In this document: positions 9,601 to 19,270 of the stretch, in pieces
How positions within the stretch are numbered: position 1 is the first letter of the stretch
Layout of the letters: the number at the start of each line of letters is the position of its first letter
Source: Pachyseris speciosa
Taxonomy: Eukaryota; Cnidaria; Anthozoa; Scleractinia; Pachyseridae
Direction: 5' to 3'
NCBI GenBank assembly: GCA_016490735.1
Contig: JAEMWC010000272.1
Coordinates: 397,501-461,500, forward strand
DNA length: 64,000 bases
Translations under genes and position numbers: made by a program
Notes under the pieces: generated by a model
Database searches by the model: none
What the model saw: only the letters and a program-made list of their open reading frames with translations
Told to the model about the DNA's origin: nothing

Positions 9601-11590
9601 GTAAAGAACAAGAGCTCACCGGTGCATGGTTATCAATTAGCTCGCGCATTACGCTATTGTATTGCTCAGTAAGAGCGTCGGTGTTATTATCCTCCCTAGA
9701 TCTATGCAAGACCGAGTCCAATATGTCCTTTCCAAAAGATTAAATATCCATGCGGCGAAGGTTGCGTCTCTGCACTGTGATCCTCGTGGGTTTTGGTTTT
9801 TTAGTGTCCATTGTGCAAATTAGAGAGCTGTGATCAGATGGCAAATCAGAAAAAAAAACTGATATACGTTCAAACAAAATGGACTCCCCTTCTCGGTCAA
9901 TAATTCGATCTTAAGCATGACCACGCTCATGTACATCCAATTGTTTTAATGTTTCATTTGAAGATTCACTGCTTTAGACAAGGAACCGGGCATTGAGTTA
10001 TGGTAGACCCCGCGGCAAAATTGATGCAAAATATATTTTTCGTCCGTCCATACTACAGATCTTACCTCTTTAATGCAGAATACTTTCTCTTCGTTGTTGT
10101 CATCTGCTGGATCAGGGAATGTCGTGACAGCCATATAACAGGTTCCGAAAGCACCATCTCCTAGACGTAAACCTAACTGGTAGTGATCACCCTCTTCGAA
10201 ACCATTGCCTACAGACAATTCGTCCTGCATGGAAGCGAAAGCAAATTAGTTCTTCTTCCTTCTGTAGAATCCTCGATTGTGAGCCACTGCATGATTGTAA
10301 AATGGCCAACCTTTAGGTCTAATATCTCAATCTTAGTTAATACAAGTTACCGAAGCCTTGCACTGAGTGACGCCCTTCTCTGTGCAGCGGCGACCAACAA
10401 TTAATTTATTCATGTCAAAACTCTTCACCTCCAGCTTTCGTTTATCAATGAAAATGATTTCCAAATTCCACTTATCAGTGGCTCCCCCCCTCCAACCCCC
10501 CCCCCCCTCCACCCCCCACCCCCACCCCCCATCCTTCCTTTCCTTCTTCAAAACTGTTGTCCGCGCAATGACGTTATTACCGTTCTGGATTGCAATATTA
10601 AATATATTTTGAAGCTTTGATAGAAATTTTGAATTTAGGAAGGTTGTAATAAGTCTATTCTCTGTATTCTAAACAGCCTAGTCTACGGATGGTATTGATA
10701 AAATGCCACGGCAGTCGGGCCCAGTTCCAAGCCGCCTTTTCGTCTTAAACAATTGTTCTTGAATAAAGCAAAATGTGTTCAGCTAGAAGGTCAATCATTA
10801 TTAATTCGGGACTTTCGTCAAAGTGAGATGGTTATGCACGATGCACTTTGAGGTGAAACGGAATTTTACGCTTGAGCGAAGAAGCTGGTTAAACATGAAA
10901 GTCTATTGGGTTCAATCTGATTTTCCAGTAGATTAATTGATGTAACTGAGATCAGTGCACTATCGATATATATCGTATCTAGGAGACTAAAATAGCAAGG
11001 GGTTTGTTTGAATTATCGCGCTATAAGTTCAAATGAGGAAAGGGCTAGACAACTGGGATCATGTAAACATTACAAGGAAACTGATATGATGTGTTCATAG
11101 GGAAGACTGTAACTTTAAAGTCATTCTATTACTTATATGATCTGCGCTAGAATTGAGCTCGCATTAAAACAATTAGAGATCAAATAAACTGAAAGTTTGC
11201 CTAACGTACCTTATCGGGAGGAATTATTATTTCTTCGTTGTCTTTCAAGTTTAGAGGGTTAGGAAGCGCACACTTCGCCGAATTCCAGGTATAAGGGTCT
11301 CTTTCCGACAGACTTGACGAAATTGAATCAACGTTTTCATTCGAAGCAGGAGCTGAATCTATTCTATCTTGAGCTTCTGGCGAAGCAGACGGTACTGAGG
11401 GCAATCCTAAGTCCAGGTCATCGAAGGAAGAATTTGTTTCAGCGCCCTCACGAGTCTCTTCCAGCTGTTCTGTGATGGATCTGTCCGGTAAATTTTGTCG
11501 ACCAAATCCGTCTCCCATTCCACGTAATCCCAGTAAGGCGAATGACGAATGAATAACGAGCAAAAATGTGATCTTTTTAAACACGCTCAT
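3600..11590 (-). CDS. MAP3K-type (NIK/MEKK-like) protein kinase, incomplete
   Basis: Six minus-strand exons with GT/AG ends and matching phases: 11590-11210, 10224-10066, 6508-6379, 5136-4975, 3848-3775 and 3665-3600 (324 codons). Residues 148-154 are the glycine loop (LGDGAFG), K179 the ATP lysine (CIKE), E187 the likely helix-C glutamate, 273-277 HRDVK with GANVLL after it, 294-296 DFG, and 310-312 DIW followed by a C-lobe helix ending EMLNG. This is a STE11/MAP3K-group catalytic domain; the helix-C to hinge part ([10 protein letters not shown]) recalls NIK (MAP3K14), while HRDVKGAN recalls MEKKs. The expected activation segment with APE is missing between the last two exons (109-bp intron), and no later C-lobe exon was found down to base 1. 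The first exon is Ser/Asp-rich; the first ATG (11590) gives a hydrophobic start, and a second ATG at 11518 (MGDGFG) may be the true one. Either a gene continuing past the left edge with an unusual or lost exon, or a decaying copy. Kinase identity is firm; subfamily and completeness are not. Confidence 0.72.
4134..4152 (+). repeat. (GTT)n microsatellite
   Basis: Six uninterrupted GTT units in the last-but-one mapped intron of the kinase gene, just before a mariner-like element. Confidence 0.9.
4180..4853. mobile_element. Long-inverted-repeat element, Tc1/mariner-like
   Basis: The first roughly 130 bases (from CAGTCAAGTCAGGTCAAGCG) reappear inverted at the end (CGCTTGACCTGACTTGACTG), with TA on both sides (4178-4179 and 4854-4855). 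Inside the arms the match continues through the phrase CGAATAATGCAATCATTTTGAAATATTCGAATC with small changes. TA target duplication and CAGT ends fit the Tc1/mariner group. The 674-bp length and lack of a transposase frame make it non-autonomous. It lies in the kinase intron between 3848 and 4975. Confidence 0.75.
5520..5870. repeat. G/C-homopolymer and CGGAGCCTCCCCG-type repeat, left half
   Basis: A G-rich tract (5525-5600) is followed by a C-rich tract and a sequence with GGGGAGGCTCCGCCCC and repeated CTTTCGTATACCTTCCA. A related stretch in inverted sense lies at about 6185-6355 (GGGCGGAGCCTCCCCG and CCCTTTCATATACC), so a SINE appears to have landed inside one older repeat. Confidence 0.5.
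5890..6168 (-). mobile_element. tRNA-derived SINE (minus strand)
   Basis: Read on the minus strand it starts GGGAGCAGGGATGGCGTAG, with an RNA polymerase III A box (TGGCGTAGTGG) and B box (GGGTTCGATTCCC). It continues through a body with CATATGTGGGTTGAG, TGGTTCTCTTCTCTGCTCC and CCGGTTTTCCCCTCTCCAC, and ends in an AT-rich ATTATT tail. AGATTTTA occurs at both borders (about 5892 and 6177) and may be the target duplication. It differs in head and body from the SINE at 3289. Confidence 0.75.
6185..6355. repeat. Right half of the repeat interrupted by the SINE
   Basis: It contains CCCTACCCTTTCATATACC twice, then GGGCGGAGCCTCCCCG and a C homopolymer. This mirrors the sequence at 5690-5870. Confidence 0.45.
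6643..6709 (+). repeat. (AAT)n microsatellite
   Basis: About twenty AAT units with two small interruptions, ending directly at a perfect hairpin. Confidence 0.9.
6707..6782. repeat. Perfect 34-bp hairpin
   Basis: Bases 6707-6740 are exactly complementary to 6749-6782 in inverted order, leaving an 8-base loop. The downstream sequence (6890-6985) looks like the 3' region of a Penelope-like element, so this may be a remnant of its terminal repeats. Confidence 0.8.
7010..9945 (-). mobile_element. 5'-truncated LINE (CR1/jockey-like), inactivated
   Basis: On the minus strand the order is as follows. The end of an endonuclease domain has the [10 protein letters not shown] motif (near 9830). A linker follows ([19 protein letters not shown] near 9580-9530). 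Reverse transcriptase pieces follow: YSSYRPV near 8940, [10 protein letters not shown] near 8900, and the catalytic YADDTQLY near 8350. The C-terminal [11 protein letters not shown] and LHWLPI segments lie near 7630 and 7490. Several frameshifts separate these pieces. The 3' end is at about 7012 with an ATT-repeat tail (6990-7010). It occupies the kinase intron between 10066 and 6508 and is itself interrupted by a small element at 8488-8599. The catalytic motif and tail place it among non-LTR retrotransposons; the exact clade is a guess. Confidence 0.85.
8488..8599. mobile_element. 112-bp foldback element with 9-bp target duplication
   Basis: The sequence is almost one palindrome: TAGCCTGCGAACACAGCCGC at the left and its inverse at the right, with GCCGCTAGGGGCGTTTC inverted in the middle. 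The flanks TGTCTTTAA (8479-8487) and TTTCTTTAA (8600-8608) match in 8 of 9 bases. It sits inside the LINE, so it is younger than it. A 9-bp duplication fits Mutator-like elements. Confidence 0.8.
10480..10540. repeat. C-rich low-complexity tract
   Basis: Runs of C with scattered A and T within intron 1 of the kinase gene. No other structure is visible here. Confidence 0.8.
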
Positions 11591-11707
11591 TTGCTCTGCT
11601 TTTTGCACCTTTTTCTTCGGTTTTTTTGTCGAGCGGTTATGACGCTAGATAGCCTGCAATGCAGGCGTTATTTTGGAAAGGAACGCACGACAGACCAGGT
11701 TTTCGAT

Positions 11708-11790
11708 GCCGCCATCTTGGATTGTTGCTTGACCGTTCGGCAATTTTCCTCGCCCCAACCCTCCACAGTTAACAAATCCAAGATGGCGGC
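11708..11790. promoter_or_regulatory. Inverted GCCGCCATCTTGG motif upstream of the kinase gene
   Basis: GCCGCCATCTTGGATTGTT at 11708 and AACAAATCCAAGATGGCGGC ending at 11790 form a near-perfect inverted pair about 45 bp apart. The pair lies 120-200 bp upstream of the first ATG of the kinase gene. The core (AAGATGGCGGC) is the known YY1-type promoter motif of animals. Its position suits a promoter, but similar motifs also occur inside repeats of this window, so a repeat origin is possible. Confidence 0.4.
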
Positions 11791-11866
11791 CTAATAGCGG
11801 AGTTCCGGCGGCCCGAAGGGCCGCGAAGCGGAGCACCATTGATAAGAAAATATGGTAACCCATCTA

Positions 11867-13206
11867 GCCCCGGTTCCTGGAAAGCCGATTAAACTATCCC
11901 CCGATTAAGAGTTAATTCAAGATTAAATATCATAATCTCTGGATAACTAATCAGGGAATAAAAAGGCGTTCCTCAAAACAGATTTATCCTTTGATTAACT
12001 ATCCCTTGATTAAACTCGGAATAAACCAGTCAGACCGGTTATCCACAAGCAAACGCGCGCGATAAGGACGATGCGCGGGAAAATGCCAAGCGAAGATGTG
12101 CATGAAGTCCAAGCGTTTAGTTGTTCTCTGATTCACAGAAGGAACGGCGTCATAAATTGTATCAATCAAACCTTCTTATTTTGCCATAGTTTAAGAAAAA
12201 AGGTACATTTTTTAACAAAAAAAAACTCTTACGATATTGTCAAAAGAAAACGGAATGGAAATAATTATTCAGTGCAAGGCGGCGTTGGTAGTCAAGGAAA
12301 ATAACCTCTACGAGAAATTAACTTGTAATACGAATTGGCTGGAATAGGTGAGTTAAGATCTTCTTGATTCTTTCATTGTCAAATTCTAGCTACAAAAGCA
12401 TTGGTTGAATCTGTATATTAAGGCTGTAAATTTTGAAACAGCGTTGTTAATATAAATCGGTTGAATGTGTACGGAGATAAAATAAAATTCTCTTTTTGAA
12501 AACAATAAGGTGATGTTAAGTTTAGTTTAGAAAAAATGCCTTTTTTATTTCCTTTTAACTTCTTTCTAATGCAGTTTGTTGCTGTATTTCTCAAACGGGC
12601 GAAACGTTATGTCAAAAGGTAAAGGAAAACTTATACACAAATGCAAGTGATAAATGCTTATTTTCTGCTTCGTGAAGCCTTTGCTAGAATAGAATAGCTA
12701 TTTATTTTTAAGATCTTACCGTTTAAAAGAGTTAGTTGACGATGTTGTTGCGAATGTTTAAGCTTACGAATGACTTATCAATTTTGAGTAAGAGAAAGTG
12801 TTAAGATTTGCATGTTTTGCCCGCCTTGGTTCGCCATCGTTCACTTTAGATGACTGTTTTCTACCGAAAATTCGATTTATACTTTCCTGAATTTGAATGG
12901 ACTGAAAGTTCTCGGTCGTTCAAGTCTCCAAGACGTATTATTTGTGGTGTAAGTTGTTTTCCCTTATTTCCTGCACCAAATTCACGAACGGTTTATTCCG
13001 CCATTTTGTTTGTTTTGAAAATTTTATTCCGCGGTTAACGAGTTAATCCACCTCGCTAGGTGTGTTAAATTTAACCGTTGGTTTATCCTTTGGATAGTGC
13101 TAATCGTGCTTTGTGGAACAGAATCTAACCGAAGGATAAATTCTATTCATCGATTAGCGGGATTTATCCGTCGATTAGCGCTCATCGGCTTTCCAGGAAC
13201 CGGGGC
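11867..13206. mobile_element. 1.34-kb inverted-repeat DNA element
   Basis: A 23-bp perfect inverted repeat (GCCCCGGTTCCTGGAAAGCCGAT at 11867 and its inverse ending at 13206) bounds the stretch. Just inside both ends lie clusters of GATTAA/TTAATC-like words. No transposase-like frame was seen and no clear target duplication was found. This accounts for the gene-free sequence upstream of the kinase. Confidence 0.6.
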
Positions 13207-13235
13207 CTGTTCGACAAAATTTGGTTTTGGTCACC

Positions 13236-13317
13236 GTACGTACGTGCCTACGTACGGACGTCCGTACGTACGTCCGCACGTACGTCCGCCGATTCATGTA
13301 CTCGCTGTGAAATGTCC

Positions 13318-13353
<36 letters not shown>
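13236..13353. repeat. TACGTACG-rich tract and (AAT)n microsatellite
   Basis: Bases 13236-13305 repeat TACGTACGTCCG-like words that are self-complementary; 13318-13353 is an AAT array. Confidence 0.85.
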
Positions 13354-15499
13354 CCAACATGGCGGAAAATCTCCAGTTGACCACCTAGTTTACAGCATAC
13401 ATCTTTGATATTAGTCATCCTCGGACATTCATGTTATGGTCAATTGACACCTGTCAAGACACCTGTGAAAAGAAGGTATCCGCTGATCAGTATCATGTGA
13501 CCATATCGCGGGCTCAGGTTTGAATGTTATCGAGATCGGCTATTTTTTGAAGTTTACCGCTAAACGGGTACTGGCTTTTGATTGGATCGCAGACTCAAGC
13601 CAGGTGTAGGACACCCAAACCAAAACGAGGCTTAATTTTTCGCGCGCTTTCTGCGGCTCAAATTTCACATTCAGTTGGTTTCTTCATTCTGATCAAAACA
13701 ACTTCATCTTCTTTCGAATTTCTTCTCGTAAAAGGCATAAAAATCAGGAACTAGTTTAACGATACTCCGGAAGGTGAATTTCCAAGTCCTAAAGCGGAAG
13801 AGCAAGATATTTTTCTCAGGAAAAGCTTAAAACTTGGATCCACTTGCATGGAGCTCGGATTGTGTGGTTAAAAGTCAAAATGATTCAACGCTTCAAATTC
13901 ACTTCACCACGGCATCTTGCAGCTCACCAAGAAAGGTCACTTAACAGTTCACCGGTATTAATGGGAGGAACGAGTACTGAGCTCAAACTTAGAGGAAGAA
14001 GTTCTTCCTTTGGACAAACCGCTTGCCATTTTTGGAGATTCGTGTTTTACTAAAATGGATACGTATTTTCAAGAGCCTCTACATCACAGGTAAATTAAAT
14101 AAATTGAAGCTTAACATTTGGTTTAATCGTTGTTACTTTTCTTGGATCAGGAATGAAACTTGTATTTCTCTTTCGACTGGACATAAATAACCATTATCTC
14201 TACTCGTTTTGGACGCAAAGAAGTAGTTGAATTGTTTGTTTGTTTTGCTCGCAAGCGATCGCGAACAAGTGTTTTTACTCTGCTTGGCTGACTGTTTTTC
14301 GGCGTCTGTGTCTAAACAACGTTAAGAAATTTTTGCCCTTATCTTATTAACACGTCATCGCAATGACTCCTCGTAAAAAAAGGATTAAAGCCCCCGATAA
14401 ACGATCAGACATTTTCATCGAGCATCGTGTTTGCATGCGTGTTTGTCAAACATAACGTTGGGTGGCTAAACGCACAATTAATGTTTGACCAAACACCAGA
14501 CAGAGTGAGTCCATAGAACGATTTTTTGCGTATTATCGCTGAAATTTCGACGTTATTTGGTTCATTTGGTTGCATGCTTTGTTGGTTGGGTTGGCTAAAT
14601 GATCAAACATTTGTTCGTAACGCGAAATGTTGGATGAAAATATATTCAGTGATGTAGATCAAACATGGAAAGCCATTTAAAAGCATTGTTGAGAGATGCG
14701 GCTAAACGGCCAAATATGCTTGTCCAACACGATGTTGGATGAAATGTTTGATCGTTTTTTGTTTGTTTAAATTTGAATTCGTACAGACATATAGTTTTCT
14801 TGTAATGTTTTAATGATTTGAAGTTTTTGTACCACGGTCAATTCCTGTTGACTGCTCTAAACATCAAATATTGGCGCAAGGAAAGCCATGCGTAGATGTT
14901 AAATACCAGTAAAAAAATTATAATCGTGGAGCCATGCTTTTAGGCTTGGCTAAATCTATATATTACGAAAATGTGCAGTCGCGCGCCCAAAATACGCCTG
15001 CACTGCAGGCTATACGCTAGACTGAGAAGGGACACGTTTTATCACCGTGACATCCCTTCCGTCTTCTTTTTCTCTTCTCAACATGAAATTACAGTGGATA
15101 CCTCATCCGAGGGAGTTCGAACCGGATTTAAGGCCAAATTCGTGTTGCTGGTGTACATAAATTAAATCACAACAACAACGATTAGTCCGCAGAATTTGGA
15201 AACGAGCTCAGTTGAAGCCGGATTCCGTGACTTTTTAAATATTATGCTTATTAATAATATACATGAAAAAATTTCTCGATTCTGATTGGCTAAGAGAAAT
15301 GCAGTTTTTAGGAAACACGATGCAGAGAAAAGGTAATTCAGTGCAAAAAAGTGGTAAACAACAGACGATTCTGATTGGTTGATTAACAAAGGAACTGAAA
15401 TTGAGCCAATCAAACGCAGCCTTTGAATGGCGCAAAATCTGAAGAGCTGCAAGCGTCTCTGCGAGCGATTTTTGAGCAGGTTTTCTTTCTTCGTGACCG
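13354..15499. other. No gene recognised
   Basis: No coding family was recognised on either strand. Around 14390-14760 the words AACATCGTGTT, GGCTAAACG and GATCAAACATTT recur in both senses. They match a stretch at 20615-20740, so a dispersed repeat family covers much of this interval. Ordinary open frames around 13844 and 14971 lack any support. Confidence 0.4.
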
Positions 15500-15508
15500 C
15501 AATAACAG

Positions 15509-15743
15509 TAGCCTGCGTCGCAGACGTAACAAAACCCCGGTTAGTAACGTCTGCGAAGCAGCGCCAAATTCCTTGTTCTGTAACCAGAATTTGAGTACGC
15601 GTTATGATTGGCTCGTCAACAAAAGGCTTTTGTTAACGAGCCAATCATAACGCGTACTCAAATTCTGGTTACAGAACAAGGAATTTGGCGCTGCTTCGCA
15701 GACGTTACTAACCGGGGTTTTGTTACGTCTGCGACGCAGGTTA
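15509..15743. mobile_element. 235-bp near-perfect palindrome, Mutator-like MITE
   Basis: The element reads TAGCCTGCGTCGCAGACG at the left and ends with the inverse CGTCTGCGACGCAGG at the right. The two arms are complementary nearly to the centre (around 15626). It is flanked by a perfect 9-bp duplication, CAATAACAG, at 15500-15508 and 15744-15752. There is no coding capacity. Confidence 0.85.
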
Positions 15744-16139
15744 CAATAACAGCAGAAAAGCTGCAAAACAGCTCTAAAAAGGAGAAACGGCTGCGAAAAG
15801 CACTGTATTTTAGCTGTCTGTTTGGAAACAGTGGTGTCCAGAGAAGGGAATTGCCGACGTAATTGGAATTACGAGTCCGTTGAATTCAACACTACACTGG
15901 AGTGACGCCGAGATTAATAAACAAACAAGGACAAACAAGGCGAAGATAACGAACTAGAAAGCCTGAAGGTAATGATTACAGCGCTTGATAGACACTTGCA
16001 AACAAAGTAGCCTTATAGCTATAGCCTGTAATTGTTTAGCCAGTTTTTACAGCTGAAAACGCTTTAAAAACATTGAGAAAACTGTTGTTTTGATTCACCT
16101 TAGCTTCGTTGCGTTGACTTTTCAACTTTTTTTTCTTGA

Positions 16140-16445
16140 TGAACAACGAGAGATAATGAAATGAAATAATAATTTATAATAATGATGAATGAATGCACAT
16201 GCATCTTCCTCGTTCTTAAAGCGTGTGCGCGAAAGTGAAAAACGGAAGATAATGACATGAAATAATAATGATGAATGAATGCACATGCACATGCACTTTC
16301 CTTGTTCTTAACGCGTGTGCGCGGGAGTGAATAACGTCAGATAATGACATGAAATAGTAATGATGAATGAATGCACTTTCCTCGTTCTTAAAGCGTGTGC
16401 GCAAGAGTGAACAACGTGACATAATGACATGAAATAATAATGATG
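16140..16445 (+). repeat. Minisatellite, about four copies of an 80-100-bp unit
   Basis: Each copy holds GATAATGACATGAAATAATA, ATGATGAATGAATGCAC, CCTCGTTCTTAAAGCGTGTG and CGCGAGAGTGAA with small changes. The copies begin near 16150, 16245, 16335 and 16415. Confidence 0.8.
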
Positions 16446-16449
16446 AATG

Positions 16450-17520
16450 CGTTGTCGAGTGGACAAATGCATCTCATTAGGGGGAATTTTTGAGCGAGTT
16501 AGACATGGCAAGGGTCACCGCGATAGTGTCGTCGAGTCGTGCAACTCGTTCGAGTGGAGAAAATGATTGTCGAGTTGACAGAAAGAGTTGTCGAGTGGAG
16601 AAATACATCTTATTAGGTGGACTTTTGGAGTGATTTAGACATGGCATGGGTCACTGCGATGGTGTTGTCAATTCGTACGAAAAAAGCTGCTGGATGGCAA
16701 GCTTTGTCGTCCGGTATACAATTCTTTAAAATTTTTAAACATTCATACCGCTCTAAAATCTTAGTAATTTCATTGGGCTCTTTCCATTATTGGCATTATA
16801 AAGAACAAGGTTTACACGAGTAACGTGCGCTTATTTCTGCTCGTGGCTTAAAGAACGAGGCATAATCATGTGTAGCGCGCTTGCTTCTGCCGGTTACGCC
16901 TTTCTGTTTGTGGTATAAAGAACGAGTGTAAACTAGTAACGCGCGCTTGTTTCGACTCGTGGCTTAACGGACGAGGAACTGAAACATGAGTAACGCGCGC
17001 TTGCTTCTGCTCGCGGCTTAAAGAACGAGGTATACACATGTACAGTGCGCTTGCTTCTGCCGGTTGCGCCTAACACGAGCTTGTTTCGACTCGTGGCTTA
17101 AAGAACGAGGCATATACATAAGTAAGGCGCGTTTATTTCTGTCGGCGGCTTAAAGAACGAGGCATACACATGTGCAGCGCGCTTGTTTCTGCCGGTTGCG
17201 CCTTTCCACTTGTGGTTTAAAGAACGAGGTGTAAACTAGTAACGCGCGATTCGCTTCTTTCCGCTCGTGGCTTAGAGAACGAGGCATACATATGTGTAGC
17301 GCGCTTGTTTCGATTTTCCGCCATGTTATTCTTTCTGCTAATGTCGACAATAATTTTGTCCACTCGCACGACTCGTACAACGCGACCACTGTTCGAAGCG
17401 GAGCCTTTGCTGAACTAATGAGATGCATTTTCCACTCTACAACTCTGTCTGTCAAGTCGACAGTGGTTGTCCACTCGTACAAGTTGTAAAACGTATTTTT
17501 CCACTTGTATCATGTCGACA
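16450..17520. repeat. Inverted-repeat-flanked minisatellite array
   Basis: Nine spaced copies of TTAAAGAACGAGG-like words (near 16797, 16848, 16913, 16965, 17016, 17095, 17148, 17214 and 17269) alternate with GCGCGCTTGCTTCTGC-like words. The array is flanked by inverted sequences: GAGTGGACAAATGCATCTCA near 16455 and its near-inverse TGAGATGCATTTTCCACTC near 17417, plus several CGAGTGG/CCACTCG words. The whole could be one composite transposable unit. No protein is encoded. Confidence 0.65.
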
Positions 17521-18799
17521 GTATTGGACATTACTGCATTTATCAAGGCCAACAACCCTCTTGTAATTAATGACCAGTCCCTTGATTTGAGAAGATCATT
17601 GCGGTCTCAATTATTGAAACAGTCTCAGTTGTAAATACAGTGTATAATTTTCAAAAAAAATTTAAAAATAAGTTAGAACAGCTTGAGGTTGATTTTCACT
17701 AAGTCCACAATTTAAATGACAGAGCCAGTCCTCACAGCATCAGCTTGAAACTGAAAAACGATATTCTTTTATGCCGGTTTTTACTGTATTATACAATGCT
17801 ATCAACATATTGCAGTTCACACCAGATAAACCCTTTTTCTTTCGCACTATATAGTTGCATTCGACGCTGCGTTCGACGTTAGGAGAACACATCCTAATCT
17901 TGGGTTCCCCGTGATACTAAGTGGTGAGATTTTTCGTCGTTCGTGTACCATTTCTGCGCCATCTCGAATGACGTCATAAATGAATTTGACTACTTTGGGT
18001 CGACCTAACCTGTAACGTACGGCGTTTGACATGGGCTTTGTAGACCGAAAATATTTAAAAAACAACAGCTGATTTTCAAGTGCAATAAATAATCAAGATC
18101 TTTCCGTAAACTAAATTACCGTTTGTGTTACAACAGAGAGCAAAGTCAACCAACGTTGGCGTCGCTTAGTACATAATTTCCCTTGCTTTTGAAGGAAAAA
18201 ATAAGGTGCCCTAGTAGAACATACCGATAAGTAATTTTGTGACATGGGACGCAAAACACATCTTGTATCGAACACGCTGGCTGAGTCTGAAAATGTTAAT
18301 ATTTGTTGCCGGCAAATGAGAACCAAATCCTTGATTGCACTTTTTATATCTCAAGCATGTTTAGGCATGGTTCATTCTTTGTTTAGGACCCCCCCCCCCC
18401 GCGAAGTTAAAACTAAGCTTCTGTAACAGCAATGTTGTTTGATCTCCCAGAGTTGCCAGAAGTTGAAAACGGAAGTATTGTAGAAGCCTTAAGAGCCTTA
18501 AGGCGTACATTTGCTGGTCACGTATTAAATGACGTCATAATCGTCGTCAGAATAACTTTTCAAATGGGCCAAGAATGGTTCGTCACTAAAAGCTAAATGT
18601 GTTCACTTGTTTGCTTTATCATGTAGATACTATATTTGTCCTGAATGGTGTAACATCTTATTTCATTGAAAAGTTATTCTTGGTTTTCAGTCACGCAAGT
18701 AAAAAAATAAAATCATCTACCATTCGATAGATAAAGTCAAGAAATTGAGATGTTGTAGAAGAGTAATAAATAAAAAGCCTGCCAAAGTCTCGGGGCTGT
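17521..18799. other. No gene recognised
   Basis: AT-rich sequence with a C homopolymer at 18390-18400. Part of 18540-18700 is inverted relative to 19260-19380 (ATTTGTCCTGAATGGT against ACCATTCAGGACAGAT), so it probably belongs to the repeat that follows. Confidence 0.4.
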
Positions 18800-19270
18800 G
18801 CGATATCCCGTACTCGAGTTATTCGGCAAAATGTACCACTCAGAATTATAGAGTTTAGTATGGACACGCCATGTTAGTGTCCCTCTGAGGGGCACAAATA
18901 TGGCGGCCGGAAACGTATTAAAACATCTGGAATTTACTTTGGATATATCAAAGGCATTCTTCTCTCTTTTGAGCTCGCAAACATTCACAAAGACGCTTCT
19001 CCTGTCACGTTGGCTTTTCAAACCTCAAAAACACAAGCTGAATCGATGTTTTCGTGTACATGACATGCCTGTGAGCAGACATGTTTATGTCACGCAATGT
19101 GAAAAAGCCTAAAATTCAAACTGCTCTATTTTCAAATCAAAGCACGCTGCCGAGCTGAAAACATGCAAGCAGATACATTTCTAAAATGTCTTTTACGTGA
19201 TGAAGCTAAAAATACAAAAGTCTGTTTAATTTTGAATTTTAGTTTTTTTATGACGTCATGTGAAAACCAA
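18800..19270 (+). repeat. Dispersed repeat, copy 1
   Basis: This stretch reappears in inverted sense at 63560-64000. Shared phrases include GATATCCCGTACTCG, AAATATGGCGGCCGGAAACG, TGACATGCCTGTGAGCAGAC and GAAAACATGCAAGCAGATAC. The identity looks moderate. It is probably a DNA element or its relic; no protein is recognised. Confidence 0.7.

Noticed and set aside
16140..17310. CRISPR array
   Set aside because: Units vary in length and sequence and have no constant repeat/spacer structure; the genome is eukaryotic.
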